Assembly: GCF_900102815.1 (NCBI RefSeq)
Contig: NZ_FNGF01000007.1
Coordinates: 1 to 64,000, forward strand
From: Glycomyces sambucus
GTDB taxonomy: Bacteria > Actinomycetota > Actinomycetes > Mycobacteriales > Micromonosporaceae
Direction: 5' to 3'
DNA length: 64,000 nt
Positions 40,932 through 48,615 of the stretch are shown piece by piece. The notes below the pieces were generated by a model. It saw only the letters and a list, made by a program, of their open reading frames with translations, did not search any database and had not been told where the DNA came from. Position 1 is the stretch's first letter. The number at the start of each line of letters is the position of its first letter. The position numbers and the translations under genes are program-made.

Positions 40932-41002
40932 GTCCGTCTTCATCCGGCGGCCCCGTCAGTCGCGGGCCGCCCGTTCCGGCACTGCCGTCCGATTCGCTGC
41001 CG

Positions 41003-41491
41003 TCATAGGACCCCTTCCTTGACGAGGCACGAGGCCGGGCTGTAGCCGACGGTGTCGCCCGACTGCACCCGGATCCAGCCGGTCTCCCAGCGCAGACCGG
41101 CGCAGCCGATCGTCCTGCCGCCCTGGGTCGGCTCGCAGGCCCCGTGGACCTCGGTCTTGTTGTGCAGGCGGAGCAGGCGCCGCGCGCCCATGTCGGTCTC
41201 GGTGAAGACCGAGACCCCGAACGTGGCCTTCACCGTGTAGGTGCACGAGAGGTCCTGCTCGTGGGTCCACCCATCCGAGAGGATGGCGTGCTGGGCCGCG
41301 ATCGGGCGCGCCTCGGTGCCCGCGACGCCCGCGGACTCCGACGCCGCGCTCTCCCCGTTCCTCGCCAGTGCGATGGCGACGACCATGATGGCCGCCGCGA
41401 TCGCGACTCTGACCAGGAGTTTCTTGGTCACCGCCCACGTGCTCCCCGCGGCGGTCTTGAGACCGCCCCTGACCCGTCCCAGTACCGACAT
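41003..41491 (-). CDS. Single-pass membrane protein of unknown function
   Basis: The 162-residue protein has a basic N-terminus, one membrane helix (LLVRVAIAAAIMVVAIALA) and an outside domain of about 115 residues. The domain has four cysteines that could form two disulfides (SCTYT, GACEP, GCAGL, SCLV) and a WIRVQSGDTVGYSPASCL strand reminiscent of SH3-type wall-binding folds. GGGGAGAA precedes the ATG at 41491; the longer open frame is not supported. Hairpins at 41601-41638 and 41642-41655, between it and the dehydrogenase, separate it from that gene. The function is unknown. Confidence 0.65.
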   Translation of the reverse strand: MSVLGRVRGGLKTAAGSTWAVTKKLLVRVAIAAAIMVVAIALARNGESAASESAGVAGTEARPIAAQHAILSDGWTHEQDLSCTYTVKATFGVSVFTETDMGARRLLRLHNKTEVHGACEPTQGGRTIGCAGLRWETGWIRVQSGDTVGYSPASCLVKEGVL

Positions 41492-41670
41492 GGCCGCTTC
41501 TCCCCTGCCCTCGGCGCCCGTGTGGTCAAGGCGCTCGGCGTGCGATGCCGGGGCCGCGTGCCGGCCCGAGAGTGACATCCATTACAGGGTGAGGGCAGGC
41601 GGGGCCGGCCGGGGGCGAACCCGCCAGAAACCGGCCCCACTGTCGTACTTACGACGGTGTCGCGGGGCCG

Positions 41671-42636
41671 CTAGGCGGTGACGACGACCTTCCCGAAGGC
41701 GTCGCCGGAGGCGAGGCGGCGCAGCGCCTGCTCGGCGTCGGCGAGGGCGTGGGTGGAGTCGATCAGGGGCCGCAGGCCGCTCTCGGCGCAGAACAGGATC
41801 AGTTCGCGCAGTTCGGCGAGGGTGCCCATGGTCGAGCCGACGATCTCCAGCTGCTTGAAGAAGACGTGGCGCAGGTCGACCTCGGCGACCGGCCCGCCGG
41901 TGACGCCGCAATTGACGAGGCGCCCGCCGGGCTTGAGGGACTTGATCGAGTGGGCCATGACGGGGGCGCCGACGGAGTCGACGACCACGTCGACGCGCTC
42001 GGGGAGGCGCCCGCCGGCCTCGACGGGGACGGCGCCGAGTGCGGCGGCCTTCTCGCGGCGCTCGGGGGTGCGGCCGGTGGCGTACACGCGGGCGCCGAGG
42101 GCCTTGGCGAGGACGATCGCGGCGGTGGCGACCCCGCCGCCGACGCCCTGGACGAGCACCGCGCTGTCCTTCGCGGCGCCGAGGCGGCCGCGGCTGGTGA
42201 GCATGCGCCAGGCGGTGAGGTAGGCGGTGGGCAGGCAGGCGGCCTCGGCGGCGGTCCAGCCCTTGGGGGCGGGCACTAGGTTGCGCGCGGGCACGGAGAC
42301 GTACTCGGCGAGGGTGCCCGGGTGGAGTTCTGAGAGGAGGGTCCGCTTCGGGTCGAGGGTCTCGTCGTCGAGGGAGGGGTCGGCGATGACAGGGTAGACG
42401 ACGACCTCGTCGCCGTCCTCGGTGCGGCCGACGGCGTCGGTGCCGAGGATCATCGGGGTCTGCTCGGCGCGCAGGCCCACGCCCGCGAGGGACCAGAGGT
42501 CGTGGTGGTTGACGGAGGCGGCGGTGAGCCGGACCCGGGTCCAGTCCTCGGGGACGGCGGGCGGCTCGATCTCACCCACCGAGAGGGCGTCGAACGGGTC
42601 TTCGGGATTCACGTTGCGGGCGTAGGCGGCGAGCAT
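41671..42636 (-). CDS. Zinc-binding-type alcohol dehydrogenase/quinone oxidoreductase (MDR family)
   Basis: The 321-residue protein has a GroES-like N-terminal half (SVNHHDLWSLAGVG, ILGTDAVGRTEDGDEVVVYPV) and a Rossmann cofactor domain (LVQGVGGGVATAAIVLAKALGARVYATGRT). It belongs to the medium-chain dehydrogenase family. The usual structural-zinc cysteine cluster is absent and the catalytic Cys is not conserved, which fits a zinc-free NADPH quinone reductase more than an alcohol dehydrogenase. The substrate is unknown. It is divergent from sodN. Confidence 0.85.
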   Translation of the reverse strand: MLAAYARNVNPEDPFDALSVGEIEPPAVPEDWTRVRLTAASVNHHDLWSLAGVGLRAEQTPMILGTDAVGRTEDGDEVVVYPVIADPSLDDETLDPKRTLLSELHPGTLAEYVSVPARNLVPAPKGWTAAEAACLPTAYLTAWRMLTSRGRLGAAKDSAVLVQGVGGGVATAAIVLAKALGARVYATGRTPERREKAAALGAVPVEAGGRLPERVDVVVDSVGAPVMAHSIKSLKPGGRLVNCGVTGGPVAEVDLRHVFFKQLEIVGSTMGTLAELRELILFCAESGLRPLIDSTHALADAEQALRRLASGDAFGKVVVTA

Positions 42637-42794
42637 CGGGACTGACCTCCGTCTCGGGTGTTTCTCTGGCCGGCATGGCGTTCGGTGACCACCGGTGTCG
42701 GTCTCCCAACTCTAGGGGCCGGGCCACGCAGGGCCGCCGGAGAGGTAGGGTCGGCGGTGGAATCACAACCCACTGAAGGAAGCTGGAGGGGCGC

Positions 42795-43205
42795 ATGTTC
42801 AAGCCTCTGTTCAAGCGGCTGCTGCCGCAGATCTCGGCTTCCGCTCACTGCGACCTGCCTTGCGGGGTTTACGACCCGGCCCAGGCGCGCATCGAAGCGG
42901 AGTCGGTCAAGGCCATCTGCGAGAAGTACCAGGCCAACGAGGACCCTGAGTTCCGCACCCGCGCCCTGATCATCAAGGAGCAGCGCTCCAACCTGGTCAA
43001 GGAGCACCTGTGGGTGCTGTGGACCGACTACTTCAAGCCGCCGCACTTCGAGAAGTACCCGCAGCTGCACTCCCTCGTGAACGAGGCGACGAAGCTCGCG
43101 GGCGCCTCGGGCGCGAAGGGCTCCGCCGACCCGAAGGTCGCCGAGGAGCTGCTCGCGAAGATCGACCAGATCGCGGAGATCTTCTGGGAGACCAAGAAGG
43201 CGTAA
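42795..43205 (+). CDS. sodN: Nickel superoxide dismutase
   Basis: The 136-residue precursor carries a short propeptide (MFKPLFKRLLPQISASA) that is cut before His to expose the nickel hook HCDLPCGVYDPAQA. There His1, Cys2 and Cys6 bind nickel. The rest is the four-helix bundle seen in streptomycete SodN. It removes superoxide and assembles as a hexamer. GGAGG stands 5 bases before the ATG, and a candidate -10, TAGGGT, is at 42746-42751. The maturation peptidase gene sodX, which usually lies next to sodN, is not here. Confidence 0.97.
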   Translation: MFKPLFKRLLPQISASAHCDLPCGVYDPAQARIEAESVKAICEKYQANEDPEFRTRALIIKEQRSNLVKEHLWVLWTDYFKPPHFEKYPQLHSLVNEATKLAGASGAKGSADPKVAEELLAKIDQIAEIFWETKKA

Positions 43206-43214
43206 GCGAATGCA

Positions 43215-43257
43215 GCGAAGCGCCCGTCACCGCATCCGGCGGTGGCGGGCGCTTCGC
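43215..43257. terminator. Bidirectional hairpin terminator after sodN
   Basis: A near-perfect 19-base stem starting GCGAAGCGCCCG, with a five-base loop, lies between the convergent sodN and epimerase-like genes. Confidence 0.85.
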
Positions 43258-43291
43258 CGTGCGGGGCCCGCGGATGCGGGTCCCGCGGCGG

Positions 43292-45040
43292 TCAGCGTCC
43301 GTCGGTGGTGATGTCCCCGGCCCAGACCCAGTAGCCGGTGAGCGAGCCCCCGGCGATGCGGTACATGGCGCGGCCGTTGACGATCGAGCGCCGGTCGAAC
43401 GGGGCGTTCGAGGGGTTGGTGAAGCTCACCGTGCGGGGGCTGGCGAGCTTGCCGTCGGTGCCGACGAGGTAGCAGGTGACCTGCTTGGCCGCCGGGAAGG
43501 TGAGCGTCCGGTTCGGGTGGCAGACCGTGGCCAGGTACTCACCGATGAGGTAGGTGTTGGGGTAGTACTCGCCGATCCACCAGCCGGTGTAGGCGCCGGC
43601 GTTGATGCGGTAGTAGATCCCGCGGTTGTGGATGCGGCGGCGCTTGTTCGCGGGCGCCTGGGTGGCGCGGGCGAAGGTGACCGTCTTCTTCTCCAGTTCC
43701 TCGTCGTCCTTGGAGGCGACGTAGTCGCCGTCGGCGTCGGTGTCGAACCGGTAGAGGGTGTGGGTCCCGGCGGCGAACGCGATGGTGGCGCCGGTCGGGG
43801 TGTTCGGCGACGGGTAGTCGTCGGTGAGCTGGTCGGTCATGCGCGCGAAGCGCGGGCCGCCGGTCTGCCAGTGGAGCTGGCGGAACAGGTTGATGTGGTG
43901 CTGGTGGTAGGACGCGGTGGGGATGCGGTGCGTCTGGCAGTAGAAGGAGATCCAGCGCTCGTTGCGCAGGAGCGGGAAGTACCGGTCGATGGTGGTGCAG
44001 CAGCCGTCGAAGAGGGCGGCGGCGAGCTCGTTGCCGGTGGCGCGGATGTAGTCCCACAGGCCGAACATCGCGAAGACCATGCCGTTGTAGGTGTAGTCGC
44101 CGGTGCCGGGCTCGTTGCCGGGGTACTCCTGGATCCAGAGGTAGCCGGCGCTGTTGCGGTTGACGGCCCAGGGGGTGCCGTCGTCGGCGCGCAGGAGCGA
44201 GGCGAAGGCCCGGTCGGCGGCGGCGAGGTAGAGCAGGCGCTCGTCCTCGGTGACGTCGTCGAGCTCGGAGAGCTGGATGAAGAGGCTGATGGCCTCGCCC
44301 TGGGCCATGCCGGAGTACCAGGGGGCGCGGTAGTCGACGCCGCTGTGGGTGGTGTGGGTGAAGTCGAAGGGGTAGGGGAAGTACCAGGCGCCGCGGGCCT
44401 CGACGCGGGTCTCCAGGAGGCGCCCGGCCTGGGCCTTGGCGCGGGTGAGGAACAGCGCCTTGCGGGTGGGGTCCTGCTCGCTGCGGTAGCTGGTGACGCA
44501 GCCGAGGCCGAACTGGATCTGGGTGACGGGCTGGTCGTAGCCGGGCACGTCCCAGTCGGGCCGGTACTGGATGACGCCGGCCTCGTCGAGGTAGGTGTGC
44601 TGGGTGTCGGGGGTGACGTTCTCCCACTTGGTGGCCCGGTCGCGCCAGGGCATCATGTGCTCGGGGATCTCCAAAGCGGCGGTGTAGCCGTCCCGGTTGA
44701 ACTCGAACGGGAGGACGTCCGGCAGGGGCTCCTCTTCGAGCAGGGCCTCGATCTCGGGGGCTTCGCGCGGGGCGGGCACGGTGCGGCTGGGCGGCGCGAC
44801 GGTGCCGCCTTCGAGCTGCTCGGGCAGCGGCGGGAGCGGGATCTCGGCGGCCGAGGCGCTGCCGGGCGCCTTGAGGAGCACGGAGGGGGCGGCGGGCGCC
44901 GTCCCGATCGTGGTCACGGCAGTGGCCGCGCCGGGTGCCGCGGCCGCGCCGAGGGCGCTGCCGGTGGCGGCGGCGACCGCGGCGCCGCCGGCGAGGTGGA
45001 AGAACCGCCTGCGGTCGACCGCAGGGCTCGTTCCGGTCAT
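43292..45040 (-). CDS. Tat-exported D-glucuronyl C5-epimerase-like protein
   Basis: The 582-residue protein starts with a twin-arginine signal (DRRRFFHLAGGAAVAAATGSALG), so it is exported folded. After a Pro/Ala linker, residues about 130-370 match the C-terminal domain of D-glucuronyl C5-epimerases: FGLGCVTSYR, YPFDFTHTTHSGVDYRAPWYSGMAQGEAISLFIQL and TYNGMVFAMFGLWDYIRATGNE. Such enzymes convert glucuronic to iduronic acid in polysaccharides. The C-terminal 200 residues form a separate beta-rich region, possibly carbohydrate-binding. The substrate is unknown and may be a cell-surface polymer. Confidence 0.72.
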   Translation of the reverse strand: MTGTSPAVDRRRFFHLAGGAAVAAATGSALGAAAAPGAATAVTTIGTAPAAPSVLLKAPGSASAAEIPLPPLPEQLEGGTVAPPSRTVPAPREAPEIEALLEEEPLPDVLPFEFNRDGYTAALEIPEHMMPWRDRATKWENVTPDTQHTYLDEAGVIQYRPDWDVPGYDQPVTQIQFGLGCVTSYRSEQDPTRKALFLTRAKAQAGRLLETRVEARGAWYFPYPFDFTHTTHSGVDYRAPWYSGMAQGEAISLFIQLSELDDVTEDERLLYLAAADRAFASLLRADDGTPWAVNRNSAGYLWIQEYPGNEPGTGDYTYNGMVFAMFGLWDYIRATGNELAAALFDGCCTTIDRYFPLLRNERWISFYCQTHRIPTASYHQHHINLFRQLHWQTGGPRFARMTDQLTDDYPSPNTPTGATIAFAAGTHTLYRFDTDADGDYVASKDDEELEKKTVTFARATQAPANKRRRIHNRGIYYRINAGAYTGWWIGEYYPNTYLIGEYLATVCHPNRTLTFPAAKQVTCYLVGTDGKLASPRTVSFTNPSNAPFDRRSIVNGRAMYRIAGGSLTGYWVWAGDITTDGR

Positions 45041-45249
45041 GTTCGAACCTCCGGGGGGAAGATGAAGATGACTAAGAATCTAGGGCCGGGGGCCCATATT
45101 GGAGCGGCGGGGTGACACGGACGTGGTGCGCGGGACGCCTGCGGTCCGGGGTGATTCCCCCAGGGTGGTACCCGCACCCCCGGTGGCCGCACTATCCTGT
45201 ACAGGCGGGGAGGGCGGAAGCCTCCCCTTCACAGTCACAGAGAGCGGCG

Positions 45250-45702
45250 ATGCCGGTGAGCGATGAGCGCGACGACGTGCTGCTGCTCGACGTGCCCACG
45301 GCGGGCGACTACCTGTCGGTCCTCCCCACGGCGACCGCGGCGGTGGCGACCCGCCTCGGCTTCTCGCTCGACGAGATCGAGGATCTGCGCGCGGCCGTGA
45401 ACGCGGCGGTGGCGCTGCTCATCCCGCCCGAGCCGGGCCGTCCGCGCCCGTTCCGCCGCAAACCCGGTGACGAGCCGCTGCACTGCCGGCTGGAGGTCGG
45501 CGAGGAGGCGCTCCAGATCGTGCTCAGCCGCCCCAAGGGCGAGCCGCTGCCGGACGCCGGGTCGTACCAGTGGCAGGTGCTCAAGGCCCTGACCGACGAG
45601 GTCGACTCCGAGGTCGAGGGCGCCCTGACGACGATCCGCATCCGACAGCGCCGCCCGGCGACCGAGGCCGACGCGGACACCGAGCGCCACCAGATCCACT
45701 AG
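45250..45702 (+). CDS. Anti-sigma regulatory factor (RsbW-like), divergent
   Basis: The 150-residue protein resembles RsbW/SpoIIAB-type anti-sigma factors with a GHKL ATPase fold. The N-box-like EIEDLRAAVNAAVALLI is present, but the glycine-rich DxGxG box is not evident. It could be a degenerate or non-kinase form. In streptomycetes similar genes lie near stress sigma factors and wblE. Here whiB is next on the opposite strand, and no sigma gene is found in the window. The ATG at 45250 is taken; GTG at 45256 is also possible. Confidence 0.65.
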   Translation: MPVSDERDDVLLLDVPTAGDYLSVLPTATAAVATRLGFSLDEIEDLRAAVNAAVALLIPPEPGRPRPFRRKPGDEPLHCRLEVGEEALQIVLSRPKGEPLPDAGSYQWQVLKALTDEVDSEVEGALTTIRIRQRRPATEADADTERHQIH

Positions 45703-45829
45703 AGCGGCGAGGCGGGTACTCCGGGCGGTCCCGCGTCGTCGGGCCGCTCACCGCTCCGCCGCCGGGCGCACACCCAACGTTTCGCTGCCACTCCCGCATC
45801 CGCCGGCCGCTCCCTGGCCGTGCGGGACT

Positions 45830-45875
45830 GTCGTACCCCTCGGGCACCATCGAGACCGGGGGCCCTTCCCAGCGC
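45830..45875 (+). repeat. Dispersed extragenic repeat, copy C
   Basis: GTCGTACCCCTCGGGCAC, then CGAGACCGGGGG, matches copy B over about 32 bases. The 3' half is not conserved. It lies in the gap between the anti-sigma-like gene and whiB. Confidence 0.4.
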
Positions 45876-45919
45876 GTCGGGCGGGTCTTCCGGGTGCCCT
45901 GCCGGGGCCGGGCAAGCCT

Positions 45920-45947
45920 GAAGGCCCGGCGGTTCCGCCGGGCCTTC
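45920..45947. terminator. Bidirectional hairpin terminator
   Basis: A perfect 13-bp stem (GAAGGCCCGGCGG and complement) with a 2-base loop lies between the convergent anti-sigma-like gene and whiB. The rest of 45703-46003 holds the dispersed repeat copy C and no gene. Confidence 0.75.
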
Positions 45948-46003
45948 CAAGCTTCTGTTGTCACAAATTCGAGGGATGAGTCACATCAAGGGATTGCGCG
46001 GTC

Positions 46004-46267
46004 CTAGCCGACGACCTGGGTGGCGAGCGTGCGGATCGCACCGGAGCGGCGCTTCAGCTCCCGGCGTTCGATCTCGCTCATGCCGCCCCACACGCCCGCG
46101 TCCTGACCGCTCTCCAGCGCCCACCGCAGGCACTCCTCGGTCACGGGGCAGCGCCGGCAGACGTTCTTGGCCTGCTCGATCTGTACCAGTGCCGGACCGG
46201 TGTCCCCGATGGGGAAGAACAGCTCGGGGTCCTCGTCGCGGCAGATGGCCTCGTGGCGCCAATCCAT
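46004..46267 (-). CDS. WhiB family transcriptional regulator (WhiB1/WblE type)
   Basis: The 87-residue protein has the four cysteines of the [4Fe-4S] centre (AICRDEDPELFF, then NVCRRCPVTEECLRWAL) and the turn GVWGGMSEIERRELKRR. Length and sequence fit WhiB1/WblE, an essential NO-sensitive regulator that binds the housekeeping sigma factor. AAGGAG lies 8 bases before the ATG at 46267. The long upstream untranscribed or leader region and a PdtaS-like kinase about 7 kb away are consistent with wblE context in streptomycetes. Confidence 0.93.
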   Translation of the reverse strand: MDWRHEAICRDEDPELFFPIGDTGPALVQIEQAKNVCRRCPVTEECLRWALESGQDAGVWGGMSEIERRELKRRSGAIRTLATQVVG

Positions 46268-47115
46268 CAAAACATCTCCTTGCTAAGCATCAAGCATCTT
46301 GCTTTCACGGTGTTATGAATTAGGTTCTTGCGGTTCGGGCGTCGCGAGCCGGTGGGGCCTCGCGCCGGGCGTTCAGGCCGCGCTCCGCTCGCGCGCCGCC
46401 TCCGTGTTCCGCCGCTTGGGAACTTCACTGCGGCGGTCGCACCCCACGGATGGCGCATGCGGGCACTGCTCGGACGGGACTCGCTTCCCTGCAAAGGGAA
46501 TCGTTGTCGCCGTGAGCGTGGAGTGCCCTCGCGCGGCGCCAGCACCCTTGCTGAACGCACCGGGCCGGGGAGGCACACCCGCCTACGGCGTCGGCCGCCC
46601 GAATGGCGACTGCAAACGTACAGCTCCGCGAGCGGATCTGCGACAAGTCCGCACCGTGACCCGGGCCCTTGTGAAGACTTTCACAAGGTCGTGGAATGTC
46701 AAGGGTTCGACTCCGGAATTCAGCACGAAGTGAGTGAACTCACCGTGCTACCTCGAAGAAGACTCGGGGAACTCGTTCCGCGGCTTCGCCGGGACCCCTA
46801 CCGCGGGCCCTCGGGCGATGCCCGCCACACGTTCCCTCCCTGCCGCCCGAAACCGTTGTCCGGCTTGCGGGCTTCGTAAAGGAGGGGGTCGGTGACAGCG
46901 AGTCGAACCGGTTTGACACACTGGTACTCAAGGTTGGCAGACACACCTTACGAGAAGTCCGCCAGGGCAGAAGTACCCACGACACCCGGTCTATAACGCA
47001 CCGAAAAGACGATATTCGGTTGTAAGTCTCGCGCCGTCCCGGTAGGGATGGCGAAATCAACCTTGCCTGCTCACGGGCGACTTGTCAACACCCACCTAGA
47101 GGTTTTCCCAAGTTG
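46268..47115. other. 848-base gap without a convincing gene
   Basis: Short overlapping frames on both strands are arginine-rich and look spurious. The stretch holds the whiB promoter region, a perfect inverted repeat at 46667-46688 and a minus-strand TTGACA (47083-47088) with a poor -10 at 17 bases. It may carry a long whiB leader or a non-coding RNA, but nothing is proven. Confidence 0.5.
46667..46688. repeat. Perfect inverted repeat CCTTGTGAA-GACT-TTCACAAGG
   Basis: Two 9-base arms separated by four bases, lying 400 bases upstream of whiB. The TGTGA...TCACA halves resemble Crp/cAMP-receptor sites, whose consensus is TGTGA-N6-TCACA. Here the TGTGA and TCACA cores are separated by exactly six bases (AGACTT). 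No T-run follows, so an operator is more likely than a terminator. Confidence 0.55.
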
Positions 47116-48069
47116 TTAGCAGGCCACCCGCAACGCCTTCGGCACCGAGCTGAGTTCGAGTTCGGTGCGCTCTCCGAGATAGTCCCCGTCGAGCTGGAAA
47201 GCCTGCGGGAGCGACGCGCGCAACCGGATCCTGGAGAGATCGTGATGCGTCACCGCGTGCTTCCCGTCGGGTCCGTCCCGGCCCACCAGCAGTGAAGCGG
47301 CGGTCCGCGCGGCGTCCGACAGACCCAGTTTACGCAGAATCAGGACATCAAGTCCAGCATTAAAGGACGCCCGCGCGTTGAGATTCACCGGCAGGGCGCC
47401 GAGATAGGTCCACGGCGCGCAGTTCTGCACCACGACCATCCCGGTCGACTCGACCACTTCCCCGGTGGAGAGGGACACTTGGATCGAATCCCCTTCCACC
47501 CCATGCTCATTCAGTTCCGCCATGACGGCCCGCGCATAGTGCGCGCCGAGATTGCGCTTCTTGCGGTACGACTCGACCTTCTTGATGATCGACGCGTCCC
47601 ATCCGAGTCCGGCGCAGAACGTGAAGAGGCGGTCGAGGTCGTCCCCTTGCAGCCGCCCCAGACTCACCGTGCGGGTGCGGCGCTCCTCCAGTGCGGCGAC
47701 GATCGCCATCGAGGCCCGGCGGCGGTCCCACGGCAGTCCCAGGGCCCGCGCGAACACGTTGGTGGACCCGGCCGGGATCGGCGCGAACAGCGGCGCCTCC
47801 GCGGCGGGCCGCCCGCCTGCGACCAGGCCGTTGACGACCTCGTTCACCGTGCCGTCGCCGCCGAGGCTGAGGACCACGTCGTATCCGGCGTCGGCGCCGC
47901 GCCGTGCCAGCTCCTCGCCGTGGCCGCGGTCGCCGGTCTTCTCGACGGTCAGGTCGAGGACCGCGTCGAGCTTCTTGACGACCCACCGCGTCCGCCGGCG
48001 CGAGCCGGTGGACGCCTTCGGGTTCACGATGAGCAGGCCGCGCTGTGGCGCTGCTTTCAGGTCGCGCAT
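47116..48069 (-). CDS. Diacylglycerol kinase family lipid kinase
   Basis: The 317-residue protein has the catalytic-domain pattern of DagK/YegS kinases: IVNPKASTG, the nucleotide-binding LSLGGDGTVNEVVNGL and PAGSTNVFARALGLP, with C-terminal GLDVLILRKLGL and FQLDGDYLG. It phosphorylates diacylglycerol to phosphatidic acid for reuse in phospholipid synthesis at the membrane. It lies upstream of whiB with the long gap between, and divergent from the small membrane-protein gene. Confidence 0.9.
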   Translation of the reverse strand: MRDLKAAPQRGLLIVNPKASTGSRRRTRWVVKKLDAVLDLTVEKTGDRGHGEELARRGADAGYDVVLSLGGDGTVNEVVNGLVAGGRPAAEAPLFAPIPAGSTNVFARALGLPWDRRRASMAIVAALEERRTRTVSLGRLQGDDLDRLFTFCAGLGWDASIIKKVESYRKKRNLGAHYARAVMAELNEHGVEGDSIQVSLSTGEVVESTGMVVVQNCAPWTYLGALPVNLNARASFNAGLDVLILRKLGLSDAARTAASLLVGRDGPDGKHAVTHHDLSRIRLRASLPQAFQLDGDYLGERTELELSSVPKALRVAC

Positions 48070-48101
48070 AGGCGCAGAGTAGCCCGGGATACGGTTGCGG
48101 T

Positions 48102-48545
48102 GTGAACGAAACCGACGCCGACATGGGCGCGGTCACCGAAAGTCGCGGTGACGGCGCACGTCCGTGGACCCTGACCGCCGCCGCCGGCGTGTTCTGGCTC
48201 CTCACAACGGGACTCGTGGCGGCCGGGGCCTGGGCGCTGATCCAGATCGCCACCGGCGACGTCGACACCGCCGGCGGCGCCGTCGGGATCGCCCTGATCG
48301 CGTGGCTGGCGGCGCTGTACTACTGGTTTATCGGCCGGCGGCTCCTCGCGAGCCGCGACGTCGTCGCGCAGGCGGTGTTCCAGGCGCTCCTGTGGGCGCC
48401 GGTCGGGTACTACCTGCGCGAGGCCGCGCACCCGGTCCTGGGCGTCGCCGCCTGGGCGCTGGCGGCCGCGATGCTGTCGCTGGTCCTGTGCGGACCGAGC
48501 CGGCGGGCCGTGGGGTTCGGGGAGCGCCGGCCCTTCGGGGAGTGA
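48102..48545 (+). CDS. Small membrane protein of unknown function
   Basis: The 147-residue protein (GTG start) has four hydrophobic helices at about 24-48, 58-80, 90-105 and 108-130. No motif is recognised. The start is 32 bases from the divergent kinase gene. Its stop lies next to the tRNA-His-like element on the other strand. Confidence 0.7.
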   Translation: MNETDADMGAVTESRGDGARPWTLTAAAGVFWLLTTGLVAAGAWALIQIATGDVDTAGGAVGIALIAWLAALYYWFIGRRLLASRDVVAQAVFQALLWAPVGYYLREAAHPVLGVAAWALAAAMLSLVLCGPSRRAVGFGERRPFGE

Positions 48546-48547
48546 TC

Positions 48548-48615
48548 CGGGACGTGCTTGAACCCGCGAACTCCTGGACCACGACCAGGCGGTCGGCCAG
48601 CTGAACTACGCCTCC
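48548..48615 (-). other. tRNA-His-like element (degenerate tRNA) after sirohydrochlorin chelatase
   Basis: Read on the minus strand, the sequence contains GTAGTTCAGCTGGC (a D-arm) and a full anticodon arm CCTGG-TCGTGGT-CCAGG. The loop carries GTG, the His anticodon, but C at position 33 where U is invariant. A T-loop-like GGGTTCAAG follows. The T-stem and acceptor stem do not pair, so it is not a working tRNA. It starts in the stop codon of the chelatase gene (TAG of GGCGTAG). It could be a tRNA relic, an attachment site or a structured 3' element. Confidence 0.6.

Noticed and set aside
46690-46720. tRNA gene suggested by GGGTTCGACTCC
   Set aside because: The flanking bases do not form a T-stem, and no anticodon or acceptor arm is found at the right distance.
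46881-46990. tRNA gene on the minus strand suggested by GGTTCGACTCG
   Set aside because: No cloverleaf can be drawn; arms do not pair.
46740-47060. Minus-strand 106-codon frame in the gap upstream of whiB
   Set aside because: Arg/Ser/Gly-rich composition, no ribosome binding site, and overlapping frames on both strands look alike.
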